Part shown: positions 17,153-26,309 of the stretch, piece by piece
Layout: every line of letters begins with the position of its first letter
How positions within the stretch are numbered: position 1 is the stretch's first letter
Source: an uncultured Planococcus sp.
GTDB taxonomy: Bacteria > Bacillota > Bacilli > Bacillales_A > Planococcaceae
Length of the DNA stretch: 64,000 nucleotides
Reading direction: 5' to 3'
Assembly (NCBI GenBank): GCA_947502505.1
Contig: CANNAE010000009.1
Span: 1 to 64,000 of the forward strand
The notes under the pieces: generated by a model
Databases searched by the model: none
What the model was told of the DNA's origin: nothing
What the model saw: the letters and a program-made list of their open reading frames with translations, nothing else
Made by a program: the position numbers and the translations under genes

Positions 17153-17866
17153 ATGAAATTAGACCATATCGTTCATTTTACCCGCATGAGCCCAAAGGCC
17201 AGCAGCGAATTTTGGAACAGCGAGGGGTTTCATGCCGTTACAGGGGGCAGCCATAAAAACTGGGGCACTCACAACGCCCTTATGTACGGAGCGGATTATT
17301 ATATTGAATGGCTGGCGATCGAAGATGAACGTGTAGCAGGGAGGTCTGGACATCCGCTAGTCGAGCAGCTGCGCCATGATGAGGAAGGCTTCGGCACGAT
17401 TTGCCTGCGTTCTGATGACCTGGACCAATTGGCCTCGCAGATTGAAGCTCGGGGATTCCGGACAATCGGGCCGACGAACGCTGAAAGGCTGACGGATACA
17501 GGCGAAACCATCCGCTGGCGTCTGCTTTTCGTCGACCAGCCGATTTCCTCTGATTTGCCTTTGCCATTCTTCATTGAATGGGAAGAACCGGATGAAGCAC
17601 GCATTGCCGGCTTGAAACGCAAAGGGGCCATCACCGAGCTTAATGAACATTTGCATCTGGATACACTTGTCTTTTCAGTGGCAGATCCGCTACGCAGTGA
17701 AGCGGAGTGGAGCAGCTTGTTCGGGGGCGCCCTCGCTCTTGAAAATTGCCGGCTGCTGTTTGAGCAGGGGGAAGGGCCAGAGCGTTTGCGTGAAGTGCGC
17801 TTCGAATCGGCCGAGCGGGAAATCGTTTTCGAGCAAGGGGTTTACCAAGCGCCGCGTTTCGGATAG
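17153..17866 (+). CDS. Glyoxalase-like domain protein (Glyoxalase_3/VOC)
   Basis: 237 residues starting MKLDHIVHFTRMSP, with a paired beta-alpha-beta-beta-beta layout: a conserved GGSHKNWGTHNALMY region (about 31-45) and YIEWLAIEDE (50-59), then a second, more divergent half from about 160. This matches the Glyoxalase_3 group of VOC proteins, whose activity is unassigned. AAAAGGAGTG before the ATG supports the start. The gene stands alone between the BCCT gene and hflX. A promoter is probable in 16951-17152, but no strong motif is visible there. Confidence 0.82.
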   Translation: MKLDHIVHFTRMSPKASSEFWNSEGFHAVTGGSHKNWGTHNALMYGADYYIEWLAIEDERVAGRSGHPLVEQLRHDEEGFGTICLRSDDLDQLASQIEARGFRTIGPTNAERLTDTGETIRWRLLFVDQPISSDLPLPFFIEWEEPDEARIAGLKRKGAITELNEHLHLDTLVFSVADPLRSEAEWSSLFGGALALENCRLLFEQGEGPERLREVRFESAEREIVFEQGVYQAPRFG

Positions 17867-17965
17867 GGGCGGCAGTGGTAGTGTGATAGGATAGAAAGAA
17901 ACTTCAAACGGATAGACATATAGGAACCGGTGGAATGGAAATTCTGCCGAAGGAGGCAGCAAGAG

Positions 17966-19237
17966 ATGGAACAATTACTGGAAAAAGCGATTATCGTGGG
18001 TGTCCAATTGCAAAAAGATACCCATTTTGAATACAGCATGGAAGAATTGCGGAATTTAGCGGGGGCACTCGGCGTTGAAGTGGTCGGCGAATTGCATCAA
18101 AACCTGGACCGCATAAATCCGGCCCATTACGTCGGTACGGGCAAAGTCGAGGAAGCCAAAATGCTATACGAGGAAGCGGATGCCAATTTGATCATCTTTA
18201 ACGATGAACTGTCACCGTCACAGATTCGCAATCTTGAAGAAGAATTGGAGTGCAAAGTCATCGACCGGACGATGCTCATTTTGGACATCTTCTCGAGACG
18301 TGCCCGCACGCGTGAAGCGCAAGTACAAGTCGAACTGGCGCAATTGCAATACATGCTGCCGCGTTTAGTCGGTTTGCGCGCCTCGCTCGGACGCCAAGGC
18401 GGCGCCAGCAGCGGAGGGCTCGCCAACCGTGGTGCCGGGGAGACCAAACTGGAACTCGACCGGCGCAAAATCGAGGACCAGATCACCAAGCTCAGACGGG
18501 AACTCGACCAAGTAAAAGAGCAGCGCACCACACAGCGCAAGCAGCGCCTGAAAAAAGGCATGCCGGTCGTCTCGCTTGTCGGGTATACCAACGCAGGCAA
18601 GTCGACGGTCCTCAACAGCTTGCTGACGAAGACGGGACAAGACGCCGACAAGCAGGTTTTTGAAAAAGACATGCTGTTCGCAACTTTGGACACATCGATC
18701 CGCCAAATCCGGCTGGAAGACAATAAAACCTTTTTGCTGTCCGATACGGTCGGATTTGTCAGCCGCTTGCCGCACCATCTGGTCAAAGCATTCCGCTCGA
18801 CGCTGGAAGAAGCCCGCAATGCAGACTTACTGCTTCATGTGGTCGACGTATCGAACGATGAGCGCGATTATATGATGGAAGTGACCGACGCGACGCTGCA
18901 GGACGTGGGCGTCGAAAATGTCCCGACTTTATATGTCTATAATAAATCGGATCTCGCCGGTGTCGCTTACCCGAGAAAGAGTGCCGATGCGGTCTGGATC
19001 TCCGCAAAAGAAGGCGAGGGGCTCGATGAACTGATTGAGAGCATCCGCGACCGTCTCTTTGCGGACCATGTCATGTGCCGGATGGAAATCCCATTCGGGC
19101 GCGGAGACGTCGTTGCGTATTTGAGCGATCATGCCAGCATCAAAGAAACCGAGTACGGCGAAGAAGGCACCTTGATCACCGTGGAATTGAGCCGTGCGGA
19201 TTACGACCGTTACGAACAATTCGTCGTAGGCAAATAA
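17966..19237 (+). CDS. hflX: GTPase HflX
   Basis: 423 residues. An N-terminal glycine-rich HflX domain (LVGLRASLGRQGGASSGGLA near 130-150) and a coiled region are followed by an Era-like G domain: G1 GYTNAGKST from residue 206, G3 DTVGFV, and G4 NKSD. HflX binds 50S/70S ribosomes and splits or rescues stalled ribosomes under stress. GAAGGAGGCAGC before ATG 17966 decides the start; the frame is open upstream to 17930. It is a monocistronic unit with its own terminator. Confidence 0.95.
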   Translation: MEQLLEKAIIVGVQLQKDTHFEYSMEELRNLAGALGVEVVGELHQNLDRINPAHYVGTGKVEEAKMLYEEADANLIIFNDELSPSQIRNLEEELECKVIDRTMLILDIFSRRARTREAQVQVELAQLQYMLPRLVGLRASLGRQGGASSGGLANRGAGETKLELDRRKIEDQITKLRRELDQVKEQRTTQRKQRLKKGMPVVSLVGYTNAGKSTVLNSLLTKTGQDADKQVFEKDMLFATLDTSIRQIRLEDNKTFLLSDTVGFVSRLPHHLVKAFRSTLEEARNADLLLHVVDVSNDERDYMMEVTDATLQDVGVENVPTLYVYNKSDLAGVAYPRKSADAVWISAKEGEGLDELIESIRDRLFADHVMCRMEIPFGRGDVVAYLSDHASIKETEYGEEGTLITVELSRADYDRYEQFVVGK

Positions 19238-19260
19238 TCAAGCGCCTTGAAGAGGGCGAA

Positions 19261-19296
19261 ACAGAAGCCGGGGGAAATTTTCCGGCTTCTGTTTTT
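19261..19296 (+). terminator. Terminator of hflX
   Basis: ACAGAAGCCGG pairs with CCGGCTTCTGT around a ten-base loop, followed by TTTTT. Confidence 0.9.
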
Positions 19297-19413
19297 GCGG
19301 AAAAACCATATTCTTTGCGAGTGGCAATTAACCGGCTGTAAATTGGGTAAACTGTGAGTAAAGGCAGAATGTTGTATAATGGACGACAAGTCTTTATAAG
19401 GAGAGTGAACGCC

Positions 19414-20289
19414 ATGAGAAAATGGGTGGCAGTCATCGGAACGAGCGCTGCTGTAATCGGCCTTGGCGCATGCAGCAATGCGGAAGCGCCGACGACTGAA
19501 GAAGAAAGCGAGAACCCTGCACAAGAAACCCCGGAAGAAACACAGAGCGCTTCGGAGGTTTACGCACAAGCGCTAGAGGCTTCTCAGCAAGTGGAAAGCG
19601 TGCGCGCAAAGTCGCACACTGAACAACAGATGAAGATGCAGCCGGATGGCATGGAAATCGACATGACAGTGGATTCTGAAATGGAAATGACCTATGAACC
19701 TCTGGCCTTTCATCAAACAGGCGAGACCAGCATTGTATCGGAGGATATCGACAACAGCAATCCGATGCTGACGGAAATGTATATGACAGAAAAGGGCTTA
19801 TACATGCACGAGACATCCGTCGATATGTGGCTGAAGATGCCGGAAGAAATGCAAGAAAACATGCAGTCGATTGCCGGACAGCAATCGGCTGACCCAGCGC
19901 GCCAATTGAATGAACTTGGTAATTTCGAAGAGGATTTCACGCTGGAAGAAACAGATGAAGCCTATATCCTGACGCTCGATGCTTCAGGAGAAGAATTCCA
20001 GGAACTGACGGATGAACAATTGGAGAAAACCTTGGGCCAAATGGAAATCGAAGCTCCCTTGTCTCCTGAAGATCTCAAAGTGCATGCTGTGAATTACATC
20101 ATCACGCTGGATAAGGAAACCTACTTAGCGGACCGCATGGAAGTCGATATGGAAATCGACGTGGACGTGCGCGGCGAGATGATGGCCATCGAATCGCAGA
20201 TGCAAGTGGACTATAGCGATTACAACGCCATCGACCCAATCGAAATCCCGCCGGAAGTATTAGAACAAGCACAGGAAATCGAATTTTAA
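19414..20289 (+). CDS. Secreted lipoprotein, DUF6612/LolA-like
   Basis: 291 residues. A signal peptide ends in the lipobox LGAC (Cys at about residue 20), followed by an acidic, low-complexity linker rich in Glu/Thr and then a beta-rich domain with repeated 'MEIDMTVDSEMEMTYEP'-style strands. This fits the DUF6612 lipoproteins of Bacilli, which share the half-barrel fold of LolA/LppX. The ATG follows AAGGAGAGTG, and a TATAAT sits at 19375-19380. A terminator follows at 20303. Lipid or polymer binding at the outer membrane face is an inference from fold. Confidence 0.8.
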   Translation: MRKWVAVIGTSAAVIGLGACSNAEAPTTEEESENPAQETPEETQSASEVYAQALEASQQVESVRAKSHTEQQMKMQPDGMEIDMTVDSEMEMTYEPLAFHQTGETSIVSEDIDNSNPMLTEMYMTEKGLYMHETSVDMWLKMPEEMQENMQSIAGQQSADPARQLNELGNFEEDFTLEETDEAYILTLDASGEEFQELTDEQLEKTLGQMEIEAPLSPEDLKVHAVNYIITLDKETYLADRMEVDMEIDVDVRGEMMAIESQMQVDYSDYNAIDPIEIPPEVLEQAQEIEF

Positions 20290-20302
20290 TAACGAAACCA
20301 GC

Positions 20303-20333
20303 AAGCAGAGGGAATTTTCCTCTGCTTTTTTTA
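20303..20333 (+). terminator. Terminator of the lipoprotein gene
   Basis: AGCAGAGG pairs with CCTCTGCT around GAATTTT-type loop bases, followed by seven T. Confidence 0.88.
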
Positions 20334-20493
20334 TTGAAACGACCCCGCAAACCGGCGGCTCCACAAGCGACGCCCGACCAAGTTAACAGTTTGCGCTATC
20401 AAATCCTCAACCCAAGAAGCGATTCCCCGCTAGCCGGGAACTGCTTAAAAAAGCAGATTTAGCTATACACATTTCCCTCAATGAAATCTCCCA

Positions 20494-20580
20494 GCCGCCC
20501 AGCGCAAAAGGGTGAGCCGAAGCATCAAGACAGGCGTTCTTCCTGGCTTGATGCAAGAGGCCACCCCAAAGCAGGGCGGC
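20494..20580. repeat. Structured repeat module S, copy 2
   Basis: Three nested stems are visible. The outer is GCCGCCC (20494-20500) with GGGCGGC (20574-20580). The middle is GGGTGAGCC with GGCCACCCC. The inner is GCATCAAG (20522-20529) with CTTGATGC (20547-20554), extended by CAGG/CCTG. See copies at 1-87 and 20708-20793 for compensating changes. Confidence 0.85.
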
Positions 20581-20707
20581 GACTCCACAAGCGACGCCAA
20601 ATCCTCGCCACACCCTGTCTCCAACCCAAGAAGCGATTCCCCGCTAGCCGGGAACTGCTTAAAAAAGCAGATTTAGCTATACACATTTCCCCCAATGAAA
20701 TCTCCCA

Positions 20708-20793
20708 GCCGCTCTGCGTCGAGGGTGAGCCGAAGCATCAAGACAGGCGTTTTTCCTGGCTTGATGCAAGAGGCCAACCCAAAGCAGAGCGGC
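20708..20793. repeat. Structured repeat module S, copy 3
   Basis: The outer stem here is GCCGCTCTGC (20708-20717) paired with GCAGAGCGGC (20784-20793), perfectly complementary, while copy 2 has GCCGCCC with GGGCGGC: a C-G pair has become T-A on both sides. The middle and inner stems are as in copy 2. Confidence 0.85.
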
Positions 20794-20956
20794 GACTCCG
20801 CAAGCGACGCCCGACCAAGTTAACAGTTTGCGCTATCAAATCCTCAACCCAAGAAGCGATTCCACAAATGATGAAAAAGTCGGTCGCCAAATTTGAAAAA
20901 CAAGTGAACATTTCAAAGCGCCTGCATTCTTAATGAAAGTAGTTCTCAATTATCCC

Positions 20957-20984
20957 TTGACGTCACTTTTTATACTGCTATACT
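20957..20984 (+). promoter_or_regulatory. Promoter of the iron transport operon
   Basis: TTGACG (20957-20962) and TATACT (20979-20984) are separated by 16 bases, close to the sigma-A consensus. The Fur box lies just downstream. Confidence 0.75.
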
Positions 20985-21001
20985 AAAAACCAGTTAATCA
21001 T

Positions 21002-21016
21002 TGATAATCATTATCA
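21002..21016. promoter_or_regulatory. Fur box (7-1-7)
   Basis: TGATAATCATTATCA is a perfect 7-1-7 inverted repeat and matches the Bacillus Fur minimal site. It sits about 10 bases past the predicted transcription start, where iron-loaded Fur would repress. Confidence 0.92.
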
Positions 21017-21056
21017 TTCTCAGTTGGCAATAGCACTAGATAGGGAGCGGCATTTC

Positions 21057-22007
21057 ATGAAAAAACGTATATTACTACCCATATTGATCCTTCTATCGCT
21101 CATCTCCCTGTTTGTCGGAGTCAGCAGCATCAGCCCGCTGGATCTCCTCGATTTTCAATCGGAAGAAACACAGATTTTCCTCGTCAGCCGTTTTCCTCGG
21201 CTAGTCGCGATTTTGCTTGCGGGAGCAGGCATGAGCATGGCTGGGCTCATCATGCAGCAATTGAGCCGCAATAAATTCGTCTCGCCGACGACTGCCGGGA
21301 CGCTCGATGCGACCCGCCTTGGGATACTCGTGTCAATGCTGTTATTCGCAAATGCCTCCATGATCGAAAAAATGGCAGTCGCCTTTTTCTTCGCGCTTGC
21401 CGGCACATTCCTATTCATGCAAATCCTGAACCGCATCAAATTCAAAGATGCCATCTTCATCCCGCTCATCGGTTTGATGTTCGGCAATATCCTGTCCTCA
21501 ATCACCACGTTTTTTGCCTACCGTGCAGACGTTATCCAGAACATGTCAGCTTGGCTGCAGGGCGATTTTTCGATGGTCATGAAAGGCAGCTATGAACTTC
21601 TCTACATCAGCGTGCCGGTCTTTATCATCGCCTATATGTATGCCAACCGCTTTACGGTCGCTGGGATGGGGGAGGACTTCTCGAAAAACCTGGGGCTGAA
21701 ATACCGCAGTGTCGTCAACATCGGCTTGACCTTAGTCGCGCTCATCACGGCAACAGTCGTCTTAACGGTCGGAACGATTCCGTTTCTCGGGTTGATCATC
21801 CCGAATATCGTCTCGATTTTCAAAGGGGACCATCTCCAGAAGACCTTGCCGCATACCGCGATGCTTGGGGCCATTTTCTTGCTGGTGTGTGACATTCTCG
21901 GGCGCGTGTTGATTTATCCGTACGAGATCACGATCAGCCTGATGGTCGGTGTCATCGGAAGCTTTATCTTCCTAATCATGCTATTTAGGAGGAAAGCATA
22001 TGCGTGA
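21057..22007 (+). CDS. yclN: Iron-siderophore ABC transporter permease (YclN-like)
   Basis: A FecCD-family permease of 316 residues, the length of B. subtilis YclN, with about nine membrane helices. The region LIMQQLSRNKFVSPTTAGTL (about 70-89) and the C-terminal GTIPFLGLIIPNIVS (about 241-255), which couples to the ATPase, are characteristic. The family imports ferric siderophores such as petrobactin. The start ATG 21057 follows GGGAGCGG. A Fur box and sigma-A promoter precede it, so iron repression is expected. It overlaps the next permease gene by eight bases. Confidence 0.9.
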   Translation: MKKRILLPILILLSLISLFVGVSSISPLDLLDFQSEETQIFLVSRFPRLVAILLAGAGMSMAGLIMQQLSRNKFVSPTTAGTLDATRLGILVSMLLFANASMIEKMAVAFFFALAGTFLFMQILNRIKFKDAIFIPLIGLMFGNILSSITTFFAYRADVIQNMSAWLQGDFSMVMKGSYELLYISVPVFIIAYMYANRFTVAGMGEDFSKNLGLKYRSVVNIGLTLVALITATVVLTVGTIPFLGLIIPNIVSIFKGDHLQKTLPHTAMLGAIFLLVCDILGRVLIYPYEITISLMVGVIGSFIFLIMLFRRKAYA

Positions 22008-22950
22008 CATACATAAAATGTGGATTTTGATCGTGCTTGCCGCAGCGGCCTGCGGCTTGTATTTATTCGATAATTTAAACGGCAGCTTTGATTATGCGCT
22101 GCCAAGACGAGGCGTAAAAGTCTTCGCAATGGTGCTGACGGGTGTGGCAATCGCGTATGCGACAGTGGTATTCCAGACCATTACCCACAACCGCATTTTG
22201 ACACCGAGCATCATGGGCTTGGATTCGTTGTATATGCTGCTGCAGACATTATTGATATTCTTCCTGGGGTCAGGACATATCACGATCATCAACCAGCAAG
22301 TGAACTTCTTGCTGTCAATCGCCGTCATGGTCATCTTCGCTTTAGTGTTCTATAAATTATTGTTCAAGAAAGACAACCAGCCGATTTATTTCCTATTATT
22401 GATCGGCATCATTCTCGGTACGTTTTTTGGCAGCGTCTCGACTTTCTTGCAGGTGCTGATCGACCCGAACGAATTCCAGATCGTCCAGGATCGGATGTTC
22501 GCGAGTTTCAATAACGTCAATGCTGATTTGGTGTGGATATCACTGCTCTTCATTATTGTCTTGCTCGGTTTGGCTTGGCGCCATAATGCGTCGCTCGATG
22601 TGCTGTCTTTAGGACGCGATACGGCAGTGAATCTTGGCGTCGGCTACGATTCGCTCGTCAAGAAAATGCTTGTGCTTTCTGCCGTGTTAATTGCCATCGC
22701 CACTGCGCTGGTCGGCCCGATCACGTTTTTCGGCTTGATCGTCGCCAATCTGTCCTATCAATTTTTCAGATCCTATAAGCATTCCGTCGTCATTGCCGGT
22801 GCGAGCATCATCAGCATCGTGGCGCTGGTCGGTGGGCAATGGGTCGTCGAACATGTCTTCACCTTCAATACGACGCTCAGTGTCATCATCAATTTCATCG
22901 GCGGCGTCTATTTCATCTATCTGCTATTAAAGGAGAGTCGATCTAAATGA
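22000..22950 (+). CDS. yclO: Iron-siderophore ABC transporter permease (YclO-like)
   Basis: The second FecCD-family permease, 316 residues, with nine or ten helices. It contains VFQTITHNRILTPSIMGLDS (about 54-73) and GPITFFGLIVANLSYQF (about 237-253), the ATPase coupling helix. The two permeases form a heterodimeric channel. AGGAGGAAAGC precedes the ATG, which lies inside the end of yclN. It overlaps the ATPase gene by four bases. Confidence 0.9.
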   Translation: MRDIHKMWILIVLAAAACGLYLFDNLNGSFDYALPRRGVKVFAMVLTGVAIAYATVVFQTITHNRILTPSIMGLDSLYMLLQTLLIFFLGSGHITIINQQVNFLLSIAVMVIFALVFYKLLFKKDNQPIYFLLLIGIILGTFFGSVSTFLQVLIDPNEFQIVQDRMFASFNNVNADLVWISLLFIIVLLGLAWRHNASLDVLSLGRDTAVNLGVGYDSLVKKMLVLSAVLIAIATALVGPITFFGLIVANLSYQFFRSYKHSVVIAGASIISIVALVGGQWVVEHVFTFNTTLSVIINFIGGVYFIYLLLKESRSK

Positions 22951-23708
22951 TCCAAGTCCGTGAACTGACAAAATTATATGGGAAAAAACAAGTCGTGGAA
23001 AACGTCTCAGTTGATATTCGGCGAGGGCAGATCACTTCATTTATCGGGCCGAACGGGGCGGGGAAATCGACGCTTTTGTCTATGGTCAGCCGCCTATTGG
23101 ATGCAGATACCGGGGAAGTGTTGATCGATAAGACCAACACCAAGGCGATGAAATCCAATGAATTCTCGAAACGTGTGTCCATTTTGAAGCAGTCGAATTT
23201 CATGAATGTGCGCTTGACGATCCGGGAATTGGTGTCGTTTGGCCGCTTCCCGTATTCCAAAGGGCGATTGAACGCAGAAGACGAGCAAATGGTCGACCAG
23301 GCAATCGATTATATGGACCTCGAGGACATGCAGCATTCCTATTTGGATGAATTGTCCGGTGGCCAGCGCCAGCGTGCCTTTATCGCGATGGTCATTGCGC
23401 AGGATACCGATTATGTCTTATTGGATGAGCCGCTCAATAATTTGGATATGAAACATTCTGTGCAAATCATGAAAATCTTGCGCCGCTTGGTCAATGAACT
23501 TGGCAAAACAGTCATCATCGTCCTGCATGACATCAATTTTGCTTCCGTTTATTCCGACCGCATCGTCGCGCTGAAAAATGGCCGTGTCGTTAAAGACGGG
23601 CCGACGGAAGAAATCATTCAATCGGATGCCTTAAAGGAAATTTACGATATGGACATTCCGATCCAGCAGATGGACAACTGCCGGATTTGCGTGTATTTCA
23701 ATTCCTGA
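22947..23708 (+). CDS. yclP: Iron-siderophore ABC transporter ATP-binding protein (YclP-like)
   Basis: A 253-residue ATPase: Walker A GPNGAGKST (about 33-41), signature LSGGQRQRAF (about 134-143), Walker B YVLLDEPLNNLDM and switch His in IIVLHDINFA. Length and motifs match YclP. It energises the YclNO permeases. In B. subtilis the fourth gene, yclQ, encodes the binding lipoprotein; here the next gene is an unrelated PAP2 protein after a terminator, so the receptor must be encoded elsewhere or lost. Confidence 0.92.
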   Translation: MIQVRELTKLYGKKQVVENVSVDIRRGQITSFIGPNGAGKSTLLSMVSRLLDADTGEVLIDKTNTKAMKSNEFSKRVSILKQSNFMNVRLTIRELVSFGRFPYSKGRLNAEDEQMVDQAIDYMDLEDMQHSYLDELSGGQRQRAFIAMVIAQDTDYVLLDEPLNNLDMKHSVQIMKILRRLVNELGKTVIIVLHDINFASVYSDRIVALKNGRVVKDGPTEEIIQSDALKEIYDMDIPIQQMDNCRICVYFNS

Positions 23709-23746
23709 TCGTAGAAGCTATTGCGTACGAAAACAAGGAAATACGG

Positions 23747-23782
23747 AACCTGTGTGGAAGTGTATTCCATGCAGGTTTTTTT
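23747..23782 (+). terminator. Terminator of the iron operon
   Basis: AACCTGTGTGGAA pairs with TTCCATGCAGGTT (TG/TG internal mismatch) and is followed by TTTTT. Confidence 0.85.
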
Positions 23783-23834
23783 GTGGGCAATTTCTGGGAT
23801 GCCCGATTGATGCAGCAGGGAAGAAGGTGCAGAG

Positions 23835-24476
23835 ATGAAACGAATCTTTTATCCATTGGCGATGGCGACATTGCTTGGGTTTTTCGGCATTCTTTACTAT
23901 TATCAGCAGCAAGCGATTCGGGAACTGGACGAACGGGCGGCTTCGCTGTTCGGCGGGATGGGATGGCTTGAGTCCATGTCGTTTATCGGGGAGCAATGGA
24001 TGATCTTTGTGGTGAGTTTTTTGCTTCTTGTGTTCTTATGGGCTTTCCGCCAAAACTACCGGGGAATGCTGTTCGTCTTTTTGGCAGTAGGTGCAGGAAA
24101 TGCGTTGAATCATTTGCTGCAGCAATGGTTCGCCCGGCCGATGCCAGGGTTTCCTGAAGATCTGGCGTCTTATGGCTTTCCGTCCAATCACGCGATGGTC
24201 GGCTTATTGTATTTGTTCACTTTGGCGTATTTTCTTGGAGAACGGGCCGTTTCGCAATCGCTTCGCCTGGCGATCTGGCTAGCTGCGATCTTGCTGACTG
24301 TGCTTGCGGCGCTATCACAAGTGGCAAGCGGGACTCACTACTTATCGGACGTCCTGGCGGGGCTGTTTCTCGGCTATACCTTATTCGTCCTGGTGGCCAT
24401 CTGGTATGAGATGAGAGAACGGCAATTCCGTAAACGCAAGTACATGCGCACTGTCGAGCGGGAAGATGTAAACTAG
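23835..24476 (+). CDS. PAP2 superfamily membrane protein with altered catalytic motifs
   Basis: A 213-residue protein with five or six helices and the PAP2 layout. The three phosphatase motifs are recognisable but degenerate. Motif 1 (usually KxxxxxxRP) is LQQWFARP, with Leu in the lysine position. Motif 2 (PSGH) is PSNH. Motif 3 (SRxxxxxHxxxD) is SQVASGTHYLSD, with Gln for Arg. The two histidines and the aspartate remain. Family members dephosphorylate lipid phosphates such as undecaprenyl pyrophosphate. AAGAAGGTGCAGAG precedes the ATG. It may be a divergent enzyme or a binding-only relative. Confidence 0.82.
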   Translation: MKRIFYPLAMATLLGFFGILYYYQQQAIRELDERAASLFGGMGWLESMSFIGEQWMIFVVSFLLLVFLWAFRQNYRGMLFVFLAVGAGNALNHLLQQWFARPMPGFPEDLASYGFPSNHAMVGLLYLFTLAYFLGERAVSQSLRLAIWLAAILLTVLAALSQVASGTHYLSDVLAGLFLGYTLFVLVAIWYEMRERQFRKRKYMRTVEREDVN

Positions 24477-24482
24477 GCCAAT

Positions 24483-24519
24483 AAAAAACGAACGGAGAAT
24501 TTATCTCCGTTCGTTTTTT
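24483..24519. terminator. Bidirectional terminator between PAP2 and amt genes
   Basis: AAAAAACGAACGGAGA pairs perfectly with TCTCCGTTCGTTTTTT around a five-base loop, and T runs are present on both strands. Confidence 0.92.
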
Positions 24520-24552
24520 GTTGAGAACCCCCAAGTTTTTCTCTCTCTATTT

Positions 24553-25836
<1,284 letters not shown>

Positions 25837-25848
25837 AATAATCTCTCC

Positions 25849-26190
25849 TTATCCAATCGCGACGGTGCCGCGTTCTTTTGTTCTGATCCGGATGGCTTCT
25901 TCTAAAGGATAGATGAAGATTTTTCCATCGCCGACTTCGCCGGTAGAGGCATAATCGAGGAGGGCTTGGATGATGTCTTCGACTTTTTCATCTTCGACGA
26001 CCATTTCCAATTTTAGTTTTGGGGAAAATTCCATGCGGTAGGCGTTGCCTCGAAACAAGCCGACGCGGCCTTCCTGTTTACCGATTCCGGCGATTTCCGT
26101 TACGGTCAGTCCATCGATTCCTTCGAGGGCTAAAGCTTGCCGAACATCGGCAAAGACGGAATGGCGAATAATAGTCTCAATCTTTTTCAT
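25849..26190 (-). CDS. glnB: PII nitrogen regulatory protein
   Basis: 113 residues; the start is MKKIETIIRH, after AGGAGGAAGTAGC on the minus strand. The fold-defining features are TVTEIAGIGKQEG (about 31-43), a T-loop FRGNAYRMEFSPKLKLEMVV (about 46-65), and the C-terminal signature TGEVGDGKIFIYPLEEAIRI (about 83-102). It senses ATP/ADP and 2-oxoglutarate, binds Amt and blocks the pore when nitrogen is plentiful. The T-loop contains a Tyr at the usual uridylylation position, although Firmicutes PII proteins are generally not modified there. First gene of the operon. Confidence 0.93.
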   Translation of the reverse strand: MKKIETIIRHSVFADVRQALALEGIDGLTVTEIAGIGKQEGRVGLFRGNAYRMEFSPKLKLEMVVEDEKVEDIIQALLDYASTGEVGDGKIFIYPLEEAIRIRTKERGTVAIG

Positions 26191-26205
26191 GCTACTTCCT
26201 CCTCG

Positions 26206-26222
26206 TGTTAGGTTTTCTAACA
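26206..26222. promoter_or_regulatory. TnrA/GlnR box 1
   Basis: TGTTAGGTTTTCTAACA matches TGTNAN7TNACA exactly. It lies 16 bases before the PII start codon, inside the likely leader, a position better suited to repression than activation. Confidence 0.85.
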
Positions 26223-26231
26223 TGGTGTTCG

Positions 26232-26248
26232 TGTTAGGTTTGTTAACA
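26232..26248. promoter_or_regulatory. TnrA/GlnR box 2
   Basis: TGTTAGGTTTGTTAACA is a second exact match, 26 bp from box 1, over the predicted transcription start. Confidence 0.85.
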
Positions 26249-26276
26249 TATTAATCAATATTTTCTGACAATGCAA
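26248..26276 (-). promoter_or_regulatory. Predicted promoter of the PII-amt operon
   Basis: On the minus strand TTGCAT and TAATAT (plus positions 26253-26248) are separated by 17 bases. The start would fall within box 2, and box 3 lies upstream in activator position. Confidence 0.5.
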
Positions 26277-26292
26277 GCATTATTTTTATTTA

Positions 26293-26309
26293 TGTTAGGT
26301 TTTCTTACG
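26293..26309. promoter_or_regulatory. TnrA/GlnR box 3 (one mismatch)
   Basis: TGTTAGGTTTTCTTACG differs from the consensus only at the last base. It is 61 bp from box 2 and directly adjoins the cre-like site at 26310. Confidence 0.65.

Larger units (their letters stand above)
20344..20868. repeat. Tandem repeat array of structured modules
   Basis: The sequence CCCAAGAAGCGATTCC recurs at 20411, 20625 and 20848, giving periods of 214 and 223 bp. Each period holds a short CTGCTT/AAGCAG hairpin followed by module S. A 40-bp tail (CGACCAAGTTAACAGTTTGC and onward) is identical in the first and third periods but replaced in the second, so the array is mosaic. The gap 20290-21056 holds this array, a terminator and the iron promoter; no gene is supported. 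An open frame across the array (20481-20933) is just the repeat read through twice. Confidence 0.9.

Noticed and set aside
18127..18819. 230-codon open frame antisense to hflX
   Set aside because: Ser/Arg-rich composition from reversed codons of hflX; no ribosome binding site.
20344..20868. Possible CRISPR array
   Set aside because: The periods are over 200 bp, repeats and tails are mosaic and no cas gene is present.
20481..20933. Open frame of 150 codons across the tandem array
   Set aside because: It is the same repeat read twice, with no ribosome binding site, and its sequence is better explained by the base-paired modules.
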